Below the pieces are notes generated by a model. That model made no database searches. It saw only the letters and a program-made list of their open reading frames with translations, and had not been told where the DNA came from. Positions 1 through 8,199 of a stretch of DNA of 14,747 bases are shown here, in pieces; within the stretch, counting starts at the first letter, position 1, and every line of letters starts with the position of its first letter. Source of the DNA: Isotricha intestinalis (taxonomy: Eukaryota > Ciliophora > Litostomatea > Vestibuliferida > Isotrichidae); NCBI GenBank assembly GCA_023807065.1, contig JAJJLU010000097.1:1-14747 (forward strand), read 5' to 3'. Both the position numbers and the translations under genes were made by a program.

Positions 1-22
1 CCCCAATCCCCAATCCCCAATC
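1..22. repeat. Left telomere, CCCCAAT repeats
   Basis: Three perfect copies of the heptamer CCCCAAT open the sequence, followed by one further C before unique AT-rich DNA. The C-rich strand runs 5' to 3' inward, as expected for a left chromosome end. The matching G-rich repeat at the other end makes an assembly accident or an internal repeat unlikely. The unit is not the Tetrahymena hexamer or the spirotrich octamer. Only about 21 bases are present, so the true tract length is unknown; the assembly may have clipped it. Confidence 0.96.
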
Positions 23-647
23 TTTACTCATTGTATTGTAATTTATAAAACAAAAATTAATCTTTTAATTTATTTTCTTTTTTGAAAATTAATTTAAAAT
101 TTATAAAATTAATTGTATTTAAGAAAAAAAAATATTTTGTTAATGATTAAAAACATAAAAAAAAAATATTTAATAAATAAATCAAGAAAACTTAAATTTA
201 AGGAAATAAAAAATTAATATTTAATTTATTCTTTAAGTTGAGATCTTTTGATTTAAGTTTAACTTTTTTTTAAAATTACTTTATCATAAATAGATTTTAA
301 TTTATTATTCATGAATATAAAAAGTTTATTGTAATTAATATTAATTTTCTTTAATTCTATTTATTTTAACTAAATAAAAAAATTTAACGGATCTAATAAA
401 AATGGAATATAATTCATTATGAAGAAAAATTAATTGATTTTAAATATATTTAGAAGGAACGATATCAATAATTTATTTTGGTTTCTATTTTAATTTTATT
501 TATTCTTTTATTTATTAAATTTTCTATTTTTAAAAGTTTAGATAAAATTAAGGATATAATAAATTTATATTTTATTTAGTTAGTATCCTTTAATCACATA
601 TTTAAAATTTTTTTAAAATAATTTAACATTTTTTCTTTTAATTATAA
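23..647. other. Left subtelomeric AT-rich non-coding region
   Basis: About 625 bases of A/T-dominated sequence with no open frame of useful length. It holds the upstream region of the first gene; an in-frame TAA lies immediately before that gene's ATG. A plus-strand frame from about 421 to 576 reads as a short hydrophobic peptide interrupted by TAG and TAA. I regard it as weak and do not call it a gene. No subtelomeric repeat shared with the right end was evident by eye. Confidence 0.7.
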
Positions 648-2282
648 ATGGCAATAGGGAATAAAATACTCGATTTATTAAAAAAAGTAGATTTATATGG
701 TTTATCATTTCCTTTAAGATATGAAGCTCACCATGAATATAATACAGTATGTGGAGTAACTTTAAGTTTAACAACAATATTTGGAATGACAGTAATAGTT
801 TTAATATTTATTGTAAATAATTTTAAAAGAAAATCAGTATCAGTGATTCAAAATTCAGAACAATTATATGAAAAAAGAATTTTAAACTTTTCCCGAGTTC
901 CTTTATTAATTGGATTTATAAATGACGGAGGAAGACCAGTTGAAATAGATCCAAGATATATTAGAATATCTTTTGATAAAAACGATCATTATCCAGAAAT
1001 AAATAAGGAAGGAATAATGTTTTTAAGAAGAGAATCAACTCCAATATCATTAGAATATTGTGATTTAAATAAGCATTTTAACAATGAATCATATGTTATT
1101 GAAATGATAAAAGATTTTGAATATCAAAATTATTTATGTGTAGTTCCAGGACAAAACTTATCAATTGCAGGAAGATTTGGTGATTCAATTCATGGTTATG
1201 ATATGCTTGAAATTCATTTAATTAAATGTGAAAATAGTACTGAAAAACAGGATTGTGCAACTTATGAAGAAATAGAAAAGTTTTATACTAATTCATATAT
1301 GTCTATTTTATATTTAAGTGAAGCTTTAGAACATTATGATACAAATAATCCTATTAGAAAAAGTTTCAGAAGTGAAGTTTTTATGATTGTTTCTAATACT
1401 GTTAAGAGGTATTATTATTACTTTGCTCCTGGAGAATATATTAGTGATGATGGATATATTTTTTCTTTGAAAAAATTTTATGAATTTTTTGAATATCAAA
1501 ATACAGCTATTGATTTTGTTGATAAAGAAGATCAATCTTATTACTCTGGACAAACACTTATTGAAGTTTCTTTTTCTAGTGTTGATAAATTTATTACTTA
1601 TGAAAGATCTTATCCTAAAATTCAAGATTCTTTGGGTAATATTGGTGGTTGGATAAGAATTATTTTAACTGTTTGTCAATTTTTATCCAATTATTTTTCA
1701 GAAAAAATATTTATTTTAGATATTATAAATAAAATCACTGTTTTTAAGGATAAAAAAAAAGTAAATAATCTTTCTATTAGAAATAATAGTAAGAACAAAG
1801 TTAATAACTCAGAAAAATCAGATAAACAAAACCAAAATTATAAAAAATATAAAGATATAGTTAAAAATAATAATTATATATCAAATGATAGCACTTCTAG
1901 AAATAATATTCAAATATCTAGAAATTCTAATAATTTATTTAACACAAAAGATTTTGGAGGTAAAACTGCACAAAATATTGAACAATTCAATCATAATCAA
2001 ACAACAAATGAAGAACTTAAATATACATTTACTATTAATCAGAAAGAAAAGATTCGAATTTCGTGTATTGAATATATTTTACCTTTTTGGGTTTTGGAAA
2101 AAAATAAAAAGCACGCTTATATTATACTTTTCAAAAAATGTTTATATAAAGATATAAGTCTTGAAGTTTTAATTCCTTTAGTAGAAAGACTTTCAAAAAT
2201 GTATTTTGGAGAAATTGTTCAATCTAATTATTTATCTAAAATTAATCATTCTTCTATAACTCAAGCAATGAGAAAAACATAA
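648..2282 (+). CDS. Two-pass membrane protein, ciliate-type family of unknown function
   Basis: The protein has 544 residues. A TAA directly precedes the ATG, which fixes the start. A short amphipathic N-terminus (about 1-35) leads into a first membrane helix (about 37-57). A large domain of about 275 residues with several cysteines follows, probably lumenal or extracellular. Then comes the motif YERSYPKIQDSLGNIGG (318-334) directly before a second hydrophobic stretch (about 335-356). After that is an Asn/Lys-rich low-complexity segment (about 367-460) and a short basic tail. The block YxRSYxKxQDxxxxIGG before a second membrane helix is one I recall from expanded families of putative transmembrane proteins in ciliates such as Tetrahymena and Paramecium. 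The topology, one helix near the start, a large soluble domain and a late helix, resembles ERGIC/Erv41-Erv46 cargo receptors, but I see no decisive signature. Function is unassigned. The Asn-rich segment probably lies in the cytosol. Confidence 0.85.
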   Translation: MAIGNKILDLLKKVDLYGLSFPLRYEAHHEYNTVCGVTLSLTTIFGMTVIVLIFIVNNFKRKSVSVIQNSEQLYEKRILNFSRVPLLIGFINDGGRPVEIDPRYIRISFDKNDHYPEINKEGIMFLRRESTPISLEYCDLNKHFNNESYVIEMIKDFEYQNYLCVVPGQNLSIAGRFGDSIHGYDMLEIHLIKCENSTEKQDCATYEEIEKFYTNSYMSILYLSEALEHYDTNNPIRKSFRSEVFMIVSNTVKRYYYYFAPGEYISDDGYIFSLKKFYEFFEYQNTAIDFVDKEDQSYYSGQTLIEVSFSSVDKFITYERSYPKIQDSLGNIGGWIRIILTVCQFLSNYFSEKIFILDIINKITVFKDKKKVNNLSIRNNSKNKVNNSEKSDKQNQNYKKYKDIVKNNNYISNDSTSRNNIQISRNSNNLFNTKDFGGKTAQNIEQFNHNQTTNEELKYTFTINQKEKIRISCIEYILPFWVLEKNKKHAYIILFKKCLYKDISLEVLIPLVERLSKMYFGEIVQSNYLSKINHSSITQAMRKT

Positions 2283-3273
2283 TATAAAGACTATTATTCC
2301 AAATATAAATATATGGAATATAATTTTTTTCATAATTTTTTTATTATAGAAAAATATAACGTTAATGTAAATCTTAAGTTTACTAAAATTTTAATATTTA
2401 ATTTTATATTTATAAAAGTAAATATATAAATCATAATTTTAATATGTTTATAAATTTATATTGTTTTTAATACATTAAAAATTAATTTAATAATTGTCAA
2501 TATAAGACCAAATCTTAAATTTTATTTTGAGTGTTTTCTCCATTTCGCCTTTTTTAAAGAAAAAATATAATTTAACTAATAATTTATATTTCTATAAAGA
2601 AGAAATGAGGGATACTATATTATATAATAAAATTTATCAACATAATATATTTTTAATTCTTAATTTTAATAAAAATATATCAAAATAAATAGGAACCAAT
2701 TATACATAAATAATAAGTTGAATTCATTGTTCAATAAAACATTGAAAATTAACTTTATTTAAATATCCAAAAATTATTTCTTCAGGTAATAAATTATATT
2801 GGTTATTAACATTGAATAAATTTATTATTTTGATAATCATAATCACCACAACAATTATAATATTCATTGATTTCTTTTTTTCCAAAAATTGAATATAGTG
2901 AAATTACTATTAATCTACTTAAATATTCAAAAAAACTCTTAATATATTTTCTTAAGCCTAAAGAAGCTTGATCACCTATTAATCTTAAATTTTCTGAAAT
3001 TTTAATATGAAAGTCTTGAACTAGTTAAAGTATCAGAAAGAATTAATTCACATTGAAATCTTGATGTTGTTATATCTATTCCTATCATCCATTTAATTTT
3101 TTCATTTTATTTTAAAATAAATACATTATTTATTTATTTATGTCATTTAGGTTTTTAAATTTAGAAAATAAAAATTAATTATTTATTAATGTTTAATTAA
3201 TTGTTGTTAATCATTAAAAAATTAGTATAAAGAAATGATATTATTTTTATTTTCAAATAAAACTTAAAAAGAA
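2283..3273. other. Intergenic region holding a decayed minus-strand coding remnant
   Basis: A gap of about 990 bases between two plus-strand genes. Its middle part (about 2637-3088) is less A/T-monotonous than its flanks and reads on the minus strand as a broken Hsp70/Hsp110-like N-terminus, described separately. The flanks (2283-2636 and 3089-3273) look like ordinary AT-rich UTR and spacer with no open frame. An in-frame TAA lies 9 bases before the start of the next gene. Confidence 0.7.
2637..3088 (-). pseudogene. Decayed Hsp70/Hsp110-like chaperone, N-terminal part only
   Basis: Read on the minus strand, the ATG at 3088-3086 begins MIGIDITTS, close to the GIDxGTT nucleotide-binding start of Hsp70-superfamily proteins but lacking the invariant glycine. 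The first frame ends at a TAA (3004-3002). The neighbouring frame then gives ISENLRLIGDQA followed by a KYIKSFFEYLSRLI block, matching the Hsp110/Hsp70 order 'SFxExxRxIGDxA ... RLIG'. That frame stops at 2808-2806. Another frame gives FNVNN...LLPEEIIFGYLNKV, matching 'F.V...-PEE..-L.KV', until a TGA (2726-2724). After one more stop (2702-2700) comes VPIYF, where the family has VPxYF. Order and spacing fit residues 1 to about 150 of an Hsp110-type protein. Nothing resembling the rest is seen. With at least two frameshifts and several stops it is most simply a truncated pseudogene. A gene with unusual introns or frameshifts is less likely. Confidence 0.68.
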
Positions 3274-3759
3274 ATGATAAAGAATAAAAAAGAAAAAATA
3301 AAATTTCTTCAAAAAAAACGTGGTTCAAAGTTTATATTCCCAGCTCAAATAAAGCACAATTTAACAATGAATTTATTAGAAGATTGTTTTACACATGATA
3401 TGGTTTTAGTATCTCCATCAATGATGAAAAAACATGAAAAAGATTTATTAGAATTGAAAAAAGAACAAGAAAAAGAAAAAACACAAAATCATCAAAATCA
3501 AAATAATTCTTCAATAAACCCAAAATTAAAAAAAACTGAAGAAATAAATGATTTATTGATTGAAATCTCTGAAATTTCAAGAGAAATTGAATTATTTGCA
3601 ATGGAAAGAAGAAAAAGAAGATTAATGACTTTAATTGAAAAAATGGCAGAATATATTGATGAAGATTCTATTGATATAGATGAATTAACTGATTTACTTT
3701 TTTTTGGAAAAAAAATGAATTTAGATAAAAGTGATAATGAAGATAAAGAAAAATCTTAA
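3274..3759 (+). CDS. Small charged helical protein of unknown function
   Basis: The protein has 161 residues and is not recognised. An upstream in-frame TAA supports this ATG. The N-terminus is strongly basic (residues 2-19, lysine-rich). It is followed by a short mixed segment that could fold (about 20-50, containing FIFPAQIKHN and a VSPS turn). Then come a charged helix (about 52-70), a Gln/Asn/Ser linker (71-85), a Leu/Ile/Glu-rich helical stretch (about 86-128, with the basic patch ERRKRR at 111-116), and an acidic tail. There is no signal peptide or membrane segment. Codon use and A/T content match the neighbouring genes, and the frame is open across its whole length. The helical pattern suggests protein-protein contact, for example a subunit of a cytoskeletal or ribonucleoprotein complex, but nothing in the sequence decides this. 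Confidence 0.75.
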   Translation: MIKNKKEKIKFLQKKRGSKFIFPAQIKHNLTMNLLEDCFTHDMVLVSPSMMKKHEKDLLELKKEQEKEKTQNHQNQNNSSINPKLKKTEEINDLLIEISEISREIELFAMERRKRRLMTLIEKMAEYIDEDSIDIDELTDLLFFGKKMNLDKSDNEDKEKS

Positions 3760-4608
3760 TAAATAAATTTTTTTAATTTTTCTAATAGGGAATATAAAAA
3801 AGGGTTAATTTGTTTTATTTGTCAAAAGGGATTTTTTTAATATAAGAATGAAATAATTACTTTTTTCATATTTTATTTTTTTGTTTTAATGAAATATTAT
3901 TCTCATTGTTTTTTCAAAACTAAAAATAAACTAAATAAATTAATATTTAAGTTAAAATAATAAAAGTAAAATTAAAAGATAATAATTTTAAATTGAATTA
4001 AATAGAAATAATAATAATCAATATATGTAAAATATAAAGTGCTTTTTAGTTTTTTTTTATGAATGAAGATAAATATTATTAATTTGTTACCATTTTTTTT
4101 TTTGATTAGTAATTATTGTTTTGTTTAATTTAGAAGATTAGTATAATTATTTTTAGAACATGAATTTTACAGAATTCTATTTTTATTAAAAGTGTTTTCA
4201 ATTTCAAAAATAATTTATTTGATTCTAGACTAAAATCTAATAAAAAAATGGTTTATATCCTATAAAATTTACCTTGGTTTTATGAAAAAAAACAATAATC
4301 AAATAATTATCTTTTGTTTTAAAATTTTAAAGCTTAATTGAATCAAAATTTAATTGAGTAAAAAAACAAATTATAACTGAAAAAAAAATGTTTAAAAACA
4401 AAAAAACATATGATAGCTAAATATAATTATCTATAAATAATAAAATATAAATTAAAAATAAAATATATTAGTTAAATTTTCAATTAACAAAGGATTTTTT
4501 TCATTACTCCAAAAAATAAAAAATATTATATTATTAATCAATCGATTTAAAGTTATAAGAAAAAAAATTAAATTACAATTAAAAAAATAAAACAATAAAA
4601 TTGTTTTA
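3760..4608. other. Long AT-rich intergenic region, possible faint coding remnant
   Basis: About 849 bases without an intact gene. Most of it is A/T homopolymer-rich spacer. One plus-strand frame (4147-4338) runs 63 codons with a single internal stop (TAA at 4231-4233) and encodes a hydrophobic, Lys/Ile-rich peptide with no family I recognise. In DNA this A/T-rich one stop per roughly ten codons is expected, so the frame is mildly suspicious but not a gene call. No tRNA-like or other structured GC-richer block is visible. Confidence 0.6.
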
Positions 4609-6459
4609 ATGGAACTCCCTCCAATAACAAGAAGTATAAATCCAGGTTCAAAATCTCCATCAAAAAAAACTCAAAAAGAAATAATGGATAATGTTGACCT
4701 TCTCCAAGAAAATTTTTCACCTTTTCTTAGAAAAATGAGTAAAATAATAGAAATAAGAATATATTTAAAAGCAACATTCCATAAAAGTGACATTGATGAT
4801 AATTTCATAAGAGATTTAGAAATAGAATATGCAGAACAATATTTAAATAAAATGGAATATATTCCCACAAAAGAAAATATTAAAAAATTATTATCTTTAA
4901 AGCCTATTGAACATTGTGATTTTCATTTAAGTACTGAAAATATAGAAGTTTATGGAAGTGATAAACAAGTTAAAGTAATTCATATTTATCCTAATAATAA
5001 TAATCTTGGAAAGCAAAATTCAAAAGAAAAATTAAAATATTTTCTATCAAATCCTGAATTTGAAGAAGTTATGAAAAAAAATGAAAAAAAAGCAAAAAAT
5101 AGAAAATTAAAAGAAGATCCAATTGAAAAGATTAAAAATAATGATAGCAAAAATGTAGATAATTTAATATATAATAAAGAAACAGTAGATAATTTATTCG
5201 CAAAAGCAAGAGATGATATTTTAGATAAACAATTATATTCTTCAGCAAATATGGCAATGAATATAGATTTATCAATAGAAAATATTAGAAAAAAATTTAT
5301 AATTTTACCCTCTTCTGATGATAATTCAAGTGAAAATAGAATATTTAATACAAAAGGTAAATTCCTAAACATAAGTAAAGTTTCATCAAATAAAAAAAAT
5401 ATAATAAATAGTCCAAAATATCAATTCCCAATTTTAGATGTTGAAAATTTAGATAAAGAAACTATTCAAGAAGTAACAAAGCCTTTAGAAACACCAATGG
5501 AAGTTATTATGAAAGATATAAATTATATATTAGATAATTTCCCAATTGAAGGTTTAGTTTCAATTGAAGGAAATAAAGAAGAAATAACAAGTAAAAATGC
5601 AAATAATGAAAATATGCATTATAAAATTTCAGTTGGAACAAAACAAGAATTAATTTCTATTTATAAACATTTACAAACACAATGTGTTTATAGAATTGTT
5701 GGTTTAACAATGAATTTATTATATTGGATTATTTTTGGTCATGTAAGAAGAATTCAAATTGATAATTCTACAAAGCAATGTATTTATATTAAATTATTAA
5801 AAGAAATTCAAATGGCTCAAAATTGTTTTATTAATAAGAGATTATATATTAAAATCTTTTTCCCTTTATTAATTATTATTATTAGAATTGAAGCTGAAAA
5901 TATGTTTAGTAGGAAATTTAAATTATTATTTAAAGATGAAAAAAATAAAGTTAAAGCAATGAATAAAGCAAATGATATTATTAGTGAAATATTTGATCCT
6001 CATTGTTACTTTAATACTTTTACTATTATGAGTGGAAATGCAGGAATATTAAAACATAAAACAAGTAATAATTTATTTCCAAGATATAAAGAAAAAGTAT
6101 TTGCTACTAGTAATTTAGTTGAACAAATGTTTAATAATGATCATAGAGATATTGAAAATAAAAGAACAAAATATGAAAATAATGAACTTGAAAATAGAAA
6201 GAATTATATTATGAATTATAAAGTTGATTTCTTTTCAGATTTACTTGAGAGAGTAAATATGAATTTAAAAAAAAGAAATCTTGAACCTATATTTTCAGTT
6301 AAGAAAAAATCAATTAATCAAAGTGTTAGAAATAAAAAAGTATATAAAAGTGAAATAGAAAAAGAAAATAATAATCCAGAAGAAAAAGAAGTAAATGATA
6401 GATATGATAATGCAAATGTAATTGATTACATTGCTAATTCAAAATTAAAAGATTTATAA
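4609..6459 (+). CDS. Unrecognised 616-aa helical protein, faint PPP1R36-like resemblance
   Basis: The protein has 616 residues. An in-frame TAA at 4588-4590 with no ATG in between sets the start. The N-terminus is Ser/Pro/Lys-rich and disordered (about 1-25). A mixed region (26-130) contains an aromatic/hydrophobic segment, then a long charged Asn/Lys-rich stretch (about 130-290). The best-folded part is about 330-450. It begins with a helix around SIYKHLQTQCVYRIVG and ends with a hydrophobic helix FFPLLIIIIRIEAENMFSRK near 418-437 that probably packs inside a domain rather than crossing a membrane. This order loosely recalls PPP1R36-type protein phosphatase 1 regulators. A KVDF sequence (538-541) fits the RVxF docking consensus, but four-residue matches are common by chance. 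Only 143 bases separate it from the MORN gene. Treat the product as hypothetical; an axonemal or phosphatase-adaptor role is speculation. Confidence 0.82.
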   Translation: MELPPITRSINPGSKSPSKKTQKEIMDNVDLLQENFSPFLRKMSKIIEIRIYLKATFHKSDIDDNFIRDLEIEYAEQYLNKMEYIPTKENIKKLLSLKPIEHCDFHLSTENIEVYGSDKQVKVIHIYPNNNNLGKQNSKEKLKYFLSNPEFEEVMKKNEKKAKNRKLKEDPIEKIKNNDSKNVDNLIYNKETVDNLFAKARDDILDKQLYSSANMAMNIDLSIENIRKKFIILPSSDDNSSENRIFNTKGKFLNISKVSSNKKNIINSPKYQFPILDVENLDKETIQEVTKPLETPMEVIMKDINYILDNFPIEGLVSIEGNKEEITSKNANNENMHYKISVGTKQELISIYKHLQTQCVYRIVGLTMNLLYWIIFGHVRRIQIDNSTKQCIYIKLLKEIQMAQNCFINKRLYIKIFFPLLIIIIRIEAENMFSRKFKLLFKDEKNKVKAMNKANDIISEIFDPHCYFNTFTIMSGNAGILKHKTSNNLFPRYKEKVFATSNLVEQMFNNDHRDIENKRTKYENNELENRKNYIMNYKVDFFSDLLERVNMNLKKRNLEPIFSVKKKSINQSVRNKKVYKSEIEKENNNPEEKEVNDRYDNANVIDYIANSKLKDL

Positions 6460-6602
6460 AAAAAGATAAAAATTGTTTAATCTGATAAGAATAAAAATAT
6501 ATATATTCCATAAAAATAAAAATTCAATAAAAATTTTTTTTTCAATTTTAATTATGTCATTAAAAATATTAAACTAAAAAATATTTCAATAAAAAAAAAT
6601 TA

Positions 6603-8057
6603 ATGGGAAATGATATATGTTCTCGTGTATGTTCAAGTAAAATAAAAGACAATGGAAATTCAGTTGATATCCAAAAACTTGAAGAAAGCAAATATATAAA
6701 ATATAAATCCCAACATGATAAAATAATTTTAATTCAAAGGTTTTATAGGAAATTTAAATGTAGAGAAAAAAGCAAAGAAATAATATCAATTGATGTTAAC
6801 ACTCCAACAAAAAATTCCCCAAGTGTAAAAGCAAAAAAAGAAGAAACGCCAAATTTAAAAAAACCATCAAATTCTACTTATAAAAAGAAAAAATCTAAAT
6901 CAAAAAAAAAAGAAAAAAAAAAAGAAAAAAATACAAATAATGAAACCCCATTACCAAAAGAAGAAAATAATAAAAATAATAATAATTTAATTAATGATTT
7001 AATAACTCCAGAAAATAATTTTTCTGAAGAAACAAGACCTGGAAATATAATAAACAATTTCGATGAAATTCCTTTATCTCCAGAAGTCAAAAAAATAAAT
7101 AACTCATTAGGAGAATTTTTAATAGAAGAAAAAGAACTATTAAAATACATAGAATCATATCCTTATAAATTAAGACATTTTCAGTTAGAATATTCAAATG
7201 GAGATAAATACAATGGTTACTTTAGTCCTAATTGGACAAGAGAAGGTTTTGGAATATTATTATATAACAATAACAATAAATACGAAGGAATGTTTAAAAA
7301 TAATTTAGCTGAAGGACTTGGAAGATTAATAACAACAAATGGAGATTATTACGAAGGTGAATTTCAAAAAGACAAAATTTCAGGTCATGGAAAATATGTA
7401 TGTCAATCAGAAATATATATTGGTTATTGGGATAATGGTAAATACAATGGAAAAGGTGAGTTAATATTAAATGATGGTTGTAGATATATTGGTGAGTTTA
7501 AACAAGGTTATGAAAATGGTTATGGAAAAATTTCTTGGCCTGATACTTCATATTATGAAGGTGATTTTATTAATAATTTATTCGATGGTTTTGGTGTTTA
7601 TGTTATGAGAAATGGGAAAATTTACAGAGGACAATGGAAAAATGGAAAAATGAATGGAATTGGAATTTTTAATTGGCCTGATGGAAGAATTTATAAAGGT
7701 TATTTTATTAAGGATAAAAAAGAAGGTTTTGGAATGTATATTGAAAGAAATAATGCTAAATATGAAGGACAGTTTTTAAAAGGAAAACAATATGGAATTG
7801 CTAAAGTTGTTAATGATAAAGGGATTTGTCAAATTGGTTTGTATAGAAAAGGAGAAAAAAAAAAGTGGTTAAATGAAAAAGACTTTAAAGATGATATTGA
7901 GAAAATTGATGAAGAAATGAAAAAAATAGAAGAATTTATTTTAAATAATGATTTTTTTGATAAAACTAAAGAAACAGTTGAAAAATTAAAAACACAATTT
8001 ACTGATGAAATATGTTTGAATCAAGAAGAAAATAATAATGAGACAAATAATGGATAA
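6603..8057 (+). CDS. IQ-motif and MORN-repeat protein with N-terminal lipidation signal
   Basis: The protein has 484 residues. It begins MGNDICSRVC: Gly2 with Ser7 just beyond suits N-myristoylation, and Cys6 and Cys10 could be palmitoylated, so membrane or ciliary anchoring is likely. An IQ motif (about 44-54, IQRFYRKFKCR) should bind calmodulin or a centrin. A lysine-rich low-complexity linker (about 68-115) and an Asn-rich acidic stretch lead to nine tandem MORN repeats plus a partial tenth, from about 197 to 421. These have the regular YxGxF/W...GxGxxxxxxGxx pattern, for example KYEGMFKNNLAEGLGRL. The C-terminal tail of about 60 residues is acidic and helical. MORN arrays form extended scaffolds that bind phosphoinositides or partner proteins; in protists they often act at the cortex, basal bodies or cilia. 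No enzyme domain such as a PIP5-kinase follows the repeats, so this is a scaffold. The next gene starts 142 bases downstream on the same strand. Confidence 0.93.
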   Translation: MGNDICSRVCSSKIKDNGNSVDIQKLEESKYIKYKSQHDKIILIQRFYRKFKCREKSKEIISIDVNTPTKNSPSVKAKKEETPNLKKPSNSTYKKKKSKSKKKEKKKEKNTNNETPLPKEENNKNNNNLINDLITPENNFSEETRPGNIINNFDEIPLSPEVKKINNSLGEFLIEEKELLKYIESYPYKLRHFQLEYSNGDKYNGYFSPNWTREGFGILLYNNNNKYEGMFKNNLAEGLGRLITTNGDYYEGEFQKDKISGHGKYVCQSEIYIGYWDNGKYNGKGELILNDGCRYIGEFKQGYENGYGKISWPDTSYYEGDFINNLFDGFGVYVMRNGKIYRGQWKNGKMNGIGIFNWPDGRIYKGYFIKDKKEGFGMYIERNNAKYEGQFLKGKQYGIAKVVNDKGICQIGLYRKGEKKKWLNEKDFKDDIEKIDEEMKKIEEFILNNDFFDKTKETVEKLKTQFTDEICLNQEENNNETNNG

Positions 8058-8199
8058 TTAAATTTAAATTATTTTTTTGTATTTTTATTTGTGAATTATA
8101 CAATATTAATATAATATATTATATTGAAAATTTTTTTTAGTTTTTTAAATGTTTTTTTATTAATTTTTAGAAATTGAATTTTTTAGTTATTTGGATAAA

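Noticed and set aside
421..576. A left-subtelomeric hydrophobic frame with TAG and TAA interruptions.
   Set aside because: Its residues follow directly from T-rich runs. Without recognisable motifs it is not separable from chance.
2986..3013. A 28-base minus-strand GT...AG intron inside the Hsp110-like remnant that would join the first two frames.
   Set aside because: Splicing would remove the segment that aligns with the family's conserved stretch before the IGD motif. A single-base deletion near 3005 explains the frame change while keeping it, and later frameshifts remain anyway.
8108..8125. An 18-base perfect palindrome of only A and T between two genes.
   Set aside because: Palindromes of this length arise easily in nearly pure A/T DNA. 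It has no GC arms and no repeat elsewhere that I saw.
8191..8199. Start of the large kinase at 8191.
   Set aside because: The codon at 8191 is TTG. The first ATG in the open frame is at 8200, and the ubiquitin-like strand begins right after it, so 8200 is used.
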